A stretch of 19,731 nt of DNA. Source: Selenomonas sp. (GTDB lineage Bacteria; Bacillota; Negativicutes; Selenomonadales; Selenomonadaceae). Shown here in pieces: positions 13,774 through 19,731 of this stretch. The stretch's first letter is position 1. The number at the start of each line of letters is the position of its first letter. The position numbers and the translations under genes were made by a program. Where the stretch lies: the NCBI RefSeq assembly GCF_022771645.1, contig NZ_JALFCU010000037.1, positions 1-19,731 of the forward strand, read 5' to 3'. Under the pieces are notes generated by a model that was given only the letters and a program-made list of their open reading frames with translations, ran no database searches and was not told the origin of the DNA.

Positions 13774-13820
13774 AGCCTCTCCCCTAGGGAGAGGGGGACC
13801 GCGTTAGCGGTGGAGAGGGT
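13774..13820 (+). repeat. Dispersed repeat copy R3 (short)
   Basis: AGCCTCTCCCCTAGGGAGAGG, then a GACCGCGTTAGCGGT inner hairpin and GGAGAGGGT. It stops before the GTCGAAGGTAGG part seen in R1, R2 and R4. Lies between metQ and its terminator. Confidence 0.65.
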
Positions 13821-13852
13821 CCCCTGTACGCCGAAACAAATACCACGAAGAA

Positions 13853-13893
13853 CCTCCCGCGGGTGCGACAACACCACCCGCGGGAGGGTTTTT
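13853..13893 (+). terminator. Terminator of the methionine transporter genes
   Basis: A perfect 13-bp GC-rich stem (13853-13865 with 13875-13887), 9-nt loop and a T-run (13889-13893). Confidence 0.9.
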
Positions 13894-13928
13894 CATCGTT
13901 CCATTAAACATTTCCAAGCGAACCTCTA

Positions 13929-13957
13929 TAGACAATTTGCACCGTGTCAGTTATACT
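13929..13957 (+). promoter_or_regulatory. Promoter of the exported LPP20/FlgT-like protein
   Basis: TAGACA (13929-13934) and TATACT (13952-13957) with 17 bp between; each box is one base from consensus. Confidence 0.65.
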
Positions 13958-14024
13958 AAAGGCAACGATTTCCAAAGCCACGATTTTTATTTGGATAGGA
14001 ACATTTTCAAAGGGGATGGCACAC

Positions 14025-15029
14025 ATGAAACGGATGTCAAAACTCGCCACCGCGCTGTTCGCGGCGGCCTTGCTCCTCTGCATGACGGCAGCGAGCGCGT
14101 TCGCTGCGTCGTCCAGCACGACGGCCTCGGGCGTGAACTGGGAGGACAGCAAGATCCAGGCGCAGGGCATGGGCGTTGCGCCGACGCGCGCGCGCACGGC
14201 AGCGCAGGCGAAGATGATGGCGCGCCGCGCCGCGATGGTCGATGCGTACCGCCAGCTCGCCGAGCTCGCGAAGGGCGTGAATGTCGACGGCGAGACGACC
14301 GTCGAAGATATGGAAGTCACGAGCGATATCGTGAAGACGAAGGTCTCGGCCTTCATCCGCGGCGCGCGCGTCATCGAAGAAGGCGCGATGGACGACGGCG
14401 GCTACTACGTCACGATGGAAGTGCCGCTCTACGGCGTCAGCGACTCGCTCGCGAGCGCCGTCTTTGACAGCACGGCGGCGAAAACGGAAGCGTTCCCCGC
14501 GCCCGTCGCGGACGTCCAGCCCTCGACGCCGAATGTCGACATCCATGTGACCGTCGGCGGCGGCCAGACCACGCCGAGCACCGGCACGACAACGGTTCCG
14601 ATCTATCCCGGCACAACGACGTACCCGGGCAGCGGCACGTCGACGGCCGGCACGCACGCCTCGAACGGCTCGTCGGCAGCCTCTGCGCCTGCGGGCACGG
14701 CCATCGGCGGCTACACCGGCCTCATCGTCGACTGCCGCGGCCTCGGCCTCACGCCGGCCATGAGCCCCGTCATCAAGAACGCGAACGGCCAGGCCATCTA
14801 CGGCTACAAGAACCTCGACTACGACAAGATTGTCGCGGGCGGCATGGCCGGCTACACGAAAGACATCAACCGCGCGCCGCGCGCCGGCTCGAACCCGCTC
14901 GTCGTCAAAGCCATCCGCGTTGACGGGAGCGCGAACCCCGTCCTCTCCGTCGCCGACGCGAACCGCGTCCTCATCGAAAACGGCGCGACCGGCTTCCTCG
15001 ACGCGACGAACGTCGTGTTCGTGCGGTAA
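14025..15029 (+). CDS. Exported protein with LPP20/FlgT-N-like domain
   Basis: This 334-aa protein starts at 14025, 9 nt after AAGGGG; in-frame upstream codons lack a site. Residues 1-27 are a signal peptide (MKRMSKLATALFAAALLL then CMTAASAFA). No clear lipobox is seen. Residues 40-140 resemble the LPP20/FlgT N-terminal fold: a repeated-Ala helix ARTAAQAKMMARRAAMVDAY, then a G-V-x-V strand, SDIVKTKVSAFIRGARVIEE and a closing YYVTMEVPLYG. A Thr/Gly/Ser/Pro-rich linker (about 155-225) leads to a C-terminal domain (about 235-334; GLIVDCRGLGLTPAMSP onward). It is probably periplasmic and envelope or flagellum-associated; function is not established. A related N-terminal domain is seen in the gene at 17309-18388. 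A strong terminator follows at 15050. Confidence 0.75.
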   Translation: MKRMSKLATALFAAALLLCMTAASAFAASSSTTASGVNWEDSKIQAQGMGVAPTRARTAAQAKMMARRAAMVDAYRQLAELAKGVNVDGETTVEDMEVTSDIVKTKVSAFIRGARVIEEGAMDDGGYYVTMEVPLYGVSDSLASAVFDSTAAKTEAFPAPVADVQPSTPNVDIHVTVGGGQTTPSTGTTTVPIYPGTTTYPGSGTSTAGTHASNGSSAASAPAGTAIGGYTGLIVDCRGLGLTPAMSPVIKNANGQAIYGYKNLDYDKIVAGGMAGYTKDINRAPRAGSNPLVVKAIRVDGSANPVLSVADANRVLIENGATGFLDATNVVFVR

Positions 15030-15049
15030 TTTTTCCACGAAACTTTCCA

Positions 15050-15088
15050 AGGACAGTTGCACGAAAAAGGTGCAACTGTCCTATTTTT
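15050..15088 (+). terminator. Terminator after the LPP20/FlgT-like gene
   Basis: Perfect 13-bp stem (15050-15062 with 15070-15082), loop GAAAAAG, then ATTTTTATT. A TATAAT (15093-15098) directly after it is the likely -10 of the next operon, although no good -35 is seen. Confidence 0.85.
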
Positions 15089-15149
15089 ATTGTATAATAG
15101 GAACGAATCCGAAAGAATCCAGTACTCTTTTTGGAAGGGAGTTTTTCAG

Positions 15150-15794
15150 ATGGTTATCAGTGTCTTCGCCCTCATCGCAGCTGTCCTCGCGCTCGTCGCG
15201 GGCGCGCTCGCGCTCGTGGGCATGAAGGGCGTGCGCGAGCCCGTGTCGAAAGTCGACGGCCTCGTAGAGAAAACCGAGGCGCTCGAAGCGCGCGTCGCCG
15301 CGCTTGAACAGCAGCTCGCGCCAAAAGAGCCGAAAAAAGCGCCGGAACCGCCGAAGAAGAAAGGCAACCCGTGGGACGATTTCCTCGCGGACTACAACAC
15401 GCTCGCCGTCAGCATCGACGCGTCGCAGACGAGCCAGGAGGCGTGCGACCGCTTTTTCGCGCTGCACAGCCTCAAGGGCATCATCTGCCTCGACCCGGCA
15501 GCGACGGTCGAAGGCAAGGCCGCGCCGAAGTTCGTCGAGGTCGCGCAGGCCGCGAAGGCCGCGTACTGGGCGTACGCCGTCGAGGACATGTTCGCCGTCG
15601 TGCCGAACCCCATCAAGGGCTACACGAAGACGCTCCACGAAAAAGGCGGCATGAAGGAGACGTTCGCCTCGAATTTCGACGAGGTCGACAAGGATGTCCC
15701 GCGCATCCAGGTGAAGCTGCCGGCCATCTTCACGCACGACAACGGCACGTGGATCATCGCCCAGCCCGGCATCGTGAAACTGTTGGATGAATAA
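15150..15794 (+). CDS. Membrane-anchored coiled-coil protein of unknown function
   Basis: This 214-aa protein was not recognised as a named family. The ATG at 15150 follows GGAAGGGAG by 8-9 nt. Residues 2-24 are one membrane span (MVISVFALIAAVLALVAGAL). Residues 35-55 are a short coiled coil (VEKTEALEARVAALEQQL), followed by a Lys/Pro/Glu linker (KEPKKAPEPPKKK). The rest (about 72-214) is a soluble domain starting NPWDDFLADYNTLAVS and ending IIAQPGIVKLLDE. Topology is probably N-terminal anchor with the domain on one membrane face; which side is unclear. It shares an operon with the carbonic anhydrase-like gene 11 bp downstream. -10 TATAAT at 15093-15098 is the likely promoter element. Confidence 0.75.
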   Translation: MVISVFALIAAVLALVAGALALVGMKGVREPVSKVDGLVEKTEALEARVAALEQQLAPKEPKKAPEPPKKKGNPWDDFLADYNTLAVSIDASQTSQEACDRFFALHSLKGIICLDPAATVEGKAAPKFVEVAQAAKAAYWAYAVEDMFAVVPNPIKGYTKTLHEKGGMKETFASNFDEVDKDVPRIQVKLPAIFTHDNGTWIIAQPGIVKLLDE

Positions 15795-15805
15795 AGGAGA
15801 AAAAC

Positions 15806-16363
15806 ATGTACACGTTACCCAATGACAGCTATCTCGGCAAATCCCCCGACATCGACCCTGAGGCCTTTGTCGCGCCTGGCGCCGTCGTGCTCGGCGACGT
15901 CAAGCTCGCGAAATACGCCAGCCTCTGGCCGTGCGCCGTCGTGCGCGGCGACGTCAGCTACATCCGCATCGGCGAGGCGTCGAACGTGCAGGACTGCGCG
16001 TGCCTCCACGTCGCGAATGACGGCCCGTGCATCATCGGCGACTACGTCACCATCGGCCACGGCGCCGTCGTGCACGCTTGCACCGTCGAGGACAACGTCC
16101 TCATCGGCATGAACGCGACCGTCCTCACGGGCGCGAAGATCGGCCATGGCTCCATCATCGCCGCTGGCGCGCTCGTCAAGGAAAACGCCGTCATCCCGCC
16201 GAACTCCCTCGTCGTCGGCGTGCCTGGCGTCGTGAAGCGCACGATCGACCGCATGGACTCCATCCACGCGCAGGCCGTCAAATACAAGACCGCCTGGGCG
16301 AAAGGCTACGGCGTCGCCCCGAACATCGGCGGCGAGCTCTACCACGGAGAGCAAATCGTATAA
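15806..16363 (+). CDS. Gamma-class carbonic anhydrase family protein (left-handed beta-helix)
   Basis: This 185-aa protein starts at 15806 behind AAAGGAGA. It is made of hexapeptide repeats (IGDYVTIGHGAVVHACTVED, then NVLIGMNATVLTGAKIG). The three zinc-ligand histidines of the family are present: His68 (ACLHVAND), His85 (IGHG) and His90 (VVHA). Also present are the VVRGDVSYIRIG segment with Arg47 and Asp49, and the NVQD segment with Gln62 and Asp63. It should form a trimer with zinc or iron at the subunit interfaces. Many YrdA/PaaY-like members show weak or no carbonic anhydrase activity, so the true reaction is uncertain. Coupled to the upstream anchored protein (11-bp gap). Confidence 0.9.
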   Translation: MYTLPNDSYLGKSPDIDPEAFVAPGAVVLGDVKLAKYASLWPCAVVRGDVSYIRIGEASNVQDCACLHVANDGPCIIGDYVTIGHGAVVHACTVEDNVLIGMNATVLTGAKIGHGSIIAAGALVKENAVIPPNSLVVGVPGVVKRTIDRMDSIHAQAVKYKTAWAKGYGVAPNIGGELYHGEQIV

Positions 16364-16408
16364 AGAAAAAACAGAGCCGTTGGAACTGTTGCCGAGCGTT
16401 CCTCCCAC

Positions 16409-16506
16409 AGCAGCCTCTCCCTCCGGGAGAGGTGCCGAGCGTAAGCGAGGCGGAGCGGGTGTCGAAGGTAGGTCGAAACAATCCGCACGATGGTATCTGC
16501 GAAGGA
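16409..16506 (+). repeat. Dispersed repeat copy R4
   Basis: AGCAGCCTCTCCCTCCGGGA, GAGG, inner hairpin GCCGAGCGTAAGCGAGGC, GGAGCGGGTGTCGAAGGTAGG, and terminal GCGAAGGA (16499-16506). It fills most of the 156-bp space before the PilZ gene. Its last bases, with the next four, provide that gene's ribosome site. Confidence 0.75.
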
Positions 16507-16519
16507 AGGAATCCCATCT

Positions 16520-17254
16520 ATGCCGACACAGGAAGAAGCAAAGAAAGCTGAAGAAGTCTTACATGCAGGCCAGTTCATTCACCTAGGCGTCCCAGATGAA
16601 GAAGAGGAAGGCGGCCTCCGCATGGTGCAGGGCCGCATCGACGACCTCGCGCTCCGCTACCTCGCGATCGAGCTCGACGTCGAAGTAAAGGATTTCCTCT
16701 CGTCCCCGGCCGCCGGCACGGACATCGCCTGCGCCGTCACGGGCGACGGCTGCGTCTACCGCTTCACCGTCGGCTTCCGCGGCTGCTCGCGCCTGCCCGT
16801 GCGGCAGTGGTTCCTCGAGCGCCCCGAGACCGTCTCGCGCATCCAGATGCGCCAGTTCGTCCGCGTGCCCCTCGAGCTCCCGCTCGCCGTGAAGCTCCCG
16901 GGTGACCACGGCAGCATGAAGAATGCCGCCGACACGACGCTCGTCGATATCAGCGGCGGCGGCCTCTCCTTCGTCAGCGACGAAAAGGTCCTGCTTTCGG
17001 CCGCCATCGCCGTCGACATCCCCGAGCTCCCGGGCTATGGCGAGCTCAAGAGCGGCGCGAAAGTGAAACGCTGCACGCCCATCACGACGCCGACCGGCCG
17101 CCGCATCTACCACATCGGCGCCTCGTTCGATGACGACTTCGCTCGCGCCGAGCAAGAGCGCCTGATCCAGACCGTCTTCGAGCTCCAGAGGAGCTACCTC
17201 CAGCGCGGCCTCCGCATGCCGCACATCGACCACACCCACCGGCACAAAGCATGA
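16520..17254 (+). CDS. YcgR-like PilZ-domain protein (c-di-GMP binding)
   Basis: This 244-aa protein starts at ATG 16520, chosen because GAAGGAAGGA (16501-16510) lies 9 nt upstream; the in-frame ATG at 16490 has none. Residues 15-105 look like the YcgR N-terminal flagellar-brake domain. The PilZ domain (about 108-230) shows the c-di-GMP motif RQFVR (Arg111 and Arg115) and DISGGG (143-148, the D/NxSxxG motif). Both are intact, so it should bind the second messenger. Such proteins slow flagellar motors or control exopolysaccharide and adhesion. No partner gene is adjacent, although the FlgT-like genes nearby may reflect a motile cell. A terminator follows at 17263. Confidence 0.85.
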   Translation: MPTQEEAKKAEEVLHAGQFIHLGVPDEEEEGGLRMVQGRIDDLALRYLAIELDVEVKDFLSSPAAGTDIACAVTGDGCVYRFTVGFRGCSRLPVRQWFLERPETVSRIQMRQFVRVPLELPLAVKLPGDHGSMKNAADTTLVDISGGGLSFVSDEKVLLSAAIAVDIPELPGYGELKSGAKVKRCTPITTPTGRRIYHIGASFDDDFARAEQERLIQTVFELQRSYLQRGLRMPHIDHTHRHKA

Positions 17255-17262
17255 CACAGCAA

Positions 17263-17296
17263 AGCCGCGTCCGATTTCGGACGCGGCTGCTTTTTT
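17263..17296. terminator. Terminator between the convergent PilZ and FlgT-like genes
   Basis: AGCCGCGTCCGA (17263-17274) pairs with TCGGACGCGGCT (17277-17288), followed by GC and six T on the plus strand. On the minus strand the U-run is weak but the stem lies right after the stop at 17309. Confidence 0.85.
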
Positions 17297-17308
17297 GCTA
17301 TTTTCTTG

Positions 17309-18388
17309 TCACTCCACCGTCACGCGCTCTGCTTCGAAATGCAATACCGTGTACCCCGCCTGTTCCAGCACGCCCGCGAGATCGGCGGCCGTCCCGTCGT
17401 AGTCGAGATCGATGCTGTACACGCCCTGCACGAGCCCGCGCACGAACGCGTGCTGCACGCCCGGCAGCGCTTCGAGCGTCACGCGCGCGTCTGCGACATC
17501 CGTGAAATGCGCGGCAGGGATGGAGAGACGGACATGCTGCTGCACGTTCGCGGCTTTTTGGAACGCTCCTTTTGCCAGACGCGGCGCCAGAGATTGCGCC
17601 GCTTTTTTGATGGCCTCCTGCTCCGCGCCCGCGTACCAATGCGACGACGCGCCCGCAGCCGAGCCCGCCCACGTGATCTCGCCCGTCGACGTCGCGACGA
17701 GGCGGGCGGCGCACGTCACATACGTCTTGTGCAGGCCGGGCAGCACCGCGTCGAGGCTCTCCGTGTCGCGCGCGACGCGCACGAGCGCGAGGTAATCGCA
17801 CGGGCTGCCGTACAGCAGCGACGCGAGCTGCGCCTTGCGGCCCTCCGCGTCATCCGAGAGCGCGAGCAGCGCCCGCCGCACGCCTGCGTCCGCCGCATCG
17901 AGATCGATGACGCGTGAAAAGCCCTCGTCCTGCAGCGCCGCGATGAGCTCGTTTTCGAGCGCAGGGTAGGCGTTGCCGTCTGCATCCGTTGCGACGACCG
18001 CGATGCGCGCGTCCTCGAGGTTCGCGCCGATGATTGCTTTCCGCTGCTGCAAGTTCGCCGTCCGCGCCGCGATGGTGTCGCTGTCCACGTCCGCGCGGAT
18101 CGTCACGCGGTGCACGCCGCCGATTGTCTCGTGCGCCACGACCTCGTACGACGCGATGAACCCCTCCGACTGCGTGTAGATCGTATCCGACAGCACGCGG
18201 TAGTTCTGGATTTTCGTCCGGCTGTCCACGTACACGCCGACCTCCTGCTCGACCGCCGCGCGCATTGCCGCATGCAGCGCGCTCCGCTCGTCCGCCCCCA
18301 TCCCCGTCGCCGTCTGCACCGCAGCCTCCACCGGCGCCACAGCAAATAAAACGGCGAACGCGAACAACATCATCCGCTTCCACATCAT
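17309..18388 (-). CDS. Exported FlgT-like protein
   Basis: This 359-aa protein starts at the minus-strand ATG at 18388, with GAGGGG 8 nt upstream. Residues 1-22 form a signal peptide (MMWKRMMLFAFAVLFAVAPV then EA). Residues 25-105 resemble the FlgT N-terminal domain: a helix GADERSALHAAMRAAVEQEV, YVDSRTKIQNYRVLSDTIY, SEGFIASYEVV and HRVTIRADVD. Residues 115-265 resemble the middle domain (AIIGANLEDARIAVVATDAD onward). The C-terminal part (about 280-359) is compact and may be a separate fold. In Vibrio, FlgT builds a periplasmic ring of the flagellar basal body; in other phyla this fold occurs in proteins of unknown envelope role, so flagellar function is only a hypothesis. It is transcribed away from the rRNA operon; TATAAT at 18428-18423 on its strand is a candidate -10. 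Confidence 0.75.
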   Translation of the reverse strand: MMWKRMMLFAFAVLFAVAPVEAAVQTATGMGADERSALHAAMRAAVEQEVGVYVDSRTKIQNYRVLSDTIYTQSEGFIASYEVVAHETIGGVHRVTIRADVDSDTIAARTANLQQRKAIIGANLEDARIAVVATDADGNAYPALENELIAALQDEGFSRVIDLDAADAGVRRALLALSDDAEGRKAQLASLLYGSPCDYLALVRVARDTESLDAVLPGLHKTYVTCAARLVATSTGEITWAGSAAGASSHWYAGAEQEAIKKAAQSLAPRLAKGAFQKAANVQQHVRLSIPAAHFTDVADARVTLEALPGVQHAFVRGLVQGVYSIDLDYDGTAADLAGVLEQAGYTVLHFEAERVTVE

Positions 18389-18466
18389 TCCCACGTCCCC
18401 TCGAAAATATTTATTTGTACCAATTATATAGAACAGAACTTCAAAACACCTGAACGTAACATATAT

Positions 18467-18530
18467 AGCAGCCTTCCCCTCAGGGGAAGGACAGGCTCGG
18501 AGCGAAGCGCAGAGCCAGGAAAGGGTCGCT
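18467..18530 (+). repeat. Dispersed repeat copy R5 (variant, short)
   Basis: AGCAGCCTTCCCCTCAGGGG, AAGG, a different inner hairpin (GGCTC ... GAGCC, 18494-18516) and AGGAAAGGGT. It lacks the GTCGAAGGTAGG end. It lies in the 560-bp space between the FlgT-like gene and 16S rRNA, which otherwise holds the rRNA promoters and leader. Confidence 0.6.
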
Positions 18531-18606
18531 TGTACAGCTGATGAATGGGCAAGCCGTTTGCTGTCGCCGGTGCGCGCAGGCATTTGTAACTTTTTTCAAA
18601 AAGGTG

Positions 18607-18638
18607 TTGACATCGACAGCGAAAGCGTGTAATATAAT
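18607..18638 (+). promoter_or_regulatory. rRNA operon promoter P1
   Basis: Perfect TTGACA (18607-18612) with TAATAT (18630-18635) after 17 bp; an overlapping TATAAT (18633-18638) gives 20 bp. It lies about 310 bp upstream of 16S. Confidence 0.75.
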
Positions 18639-18723
18639 GCAAGTCGGCGGCAGACAGCGAGAGCCAAGCGCCGCAGACAGCCTCGAAAAGCAGTTGCTTC
18701 GAAAAAAGAATTTGAAAAAACTC

Positions 18724-18752
18724 TTGACAAAGCAACCGCCGCGAGGTATCAT
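18724..18752 (+). promoter_or_regulatory. rRNA operon promoter P2
   Basis: Perfect TTGACA (18724-18729) and TATCAT (18747-18752) with 17 bp between. Two tandem promoters 117 bp apart are typical of rRNA operons. Confidence 0.8.
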
Positions 18753-18785
18753 ATAGAAGCTGACTCGCGAGAGCAACAGCAACGG

Positions 18786-18831
18786 TGTTCTTTGAAAACT
18801 AAACAATGTAGATGATCATGCAACATGATCA
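18786..18831 (+). promoter_or_regulatory. rRNA leader: boxA antitermination site and hairpin
   Basis: TGTTCTTTGAAAACT (18786-18800) is the boxA-type sequence bound by NusB-NusE, which lets polymerase read through the long rRNA operon. TGATCATG (18813-18820) and CATGATCA (18824-18831) form a perfect hairpin just after it. Confidence 0.8.
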
Positions 18832-18949
18832 GCCGGATGTTAGTCGATGCGAAAGCATCACGAAACATCGATTGGTATGAACATACATAGCAATCGGCAA
18901 TTTCTTAACAAAGATAATTGAGAGCCATATATCGGCTTTTCAAGAACAT

Positions 18950-19731
<782 letters not shown>

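Noticed and set aside
14017..14032. TGGCACACATGAAACG as a second sigma-54 promoter
   Set aside because: The GC required at -12 is missing, and the sequence covers the start codon of an exported protein with its own sigma-A promoter.

Overview
The window looks like chromosome from a GC-rich Selenomonadaceae-type member of the Negativicutes (the Selenomonas/Mitsuokella group). The evidence is a 16S rRNA 5' part at the right edge (18950-19731), strong GC bias at third codon positions in the core genes, and the didermic-looking periplasmic proteins. No species call is made from sequence alone.

Left part (1-3337). This is worn accessory DNA: the tail of a HicB-type antitoxin, an intact RelB/DinJ-type antitoxin with a self-operator, and its RelE/ParE toxin reduced to two ends. 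Next comes a 190-bp remnant of a sigma-54 activator gene, built from four collinear pieces of the intact gene at 6134-7849. A two-gene operon follows, with a family 2 glycosyltransferase and a GT-C-like polytopic membrane protein.

Middle (3340-8183). Two near-identical small loci (3358-3630 and 5820-6101) lie in direct orientation. Each encodes a 21-residue hydrophobic peptide on the minus strand, with a convergent plus-strand RNA under a near-consensus promoter. They read as type I toxin-antitoxin loci of the Fst/par design. Between them is a minus-strand operon of two unrecognised membrane-associated proteins (a 168-aa glycine-rich protein and a 470-aa protein). Right of them is a complete enhancer-binding protein with HPr-like, PAS, AAA+ and Fis-type HTH domains. 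A third, unrelated locus of the same convergent design (7856-8183) encodes a 30-residue peptide.

PTS block (8301-10750). Palindromes TGGGAAANTTTCCCA sit 120-180 bp upstream of a textbook -24/-12 promoter, which precedes ptsH (HPr) and then ptsI (enzyme I). The simplest reading is that the HPr-domain activator encoded just upstream switches on the general PTS genes, possibly sensing PTS phosphorylation through its own HPr-like domain.

Right part (10773-18388). Here lie a methionine ABC transporter (metN-metI, then metQ after a 380-bp gap filled by an inverted pair of dispersed repeats), an LPP20/FlgT-like exported protein, an anchored coiled-coil protein, a gamma-class carbonic anhydrase, a YcgR-like PilZ protein and a second FlgT-like exported protein on the minus strand. 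Five copies of one about 50-100-bp repeat family occupy the intergenic spaces. The rRNA operon begins with two tandem promoters and a boxA.
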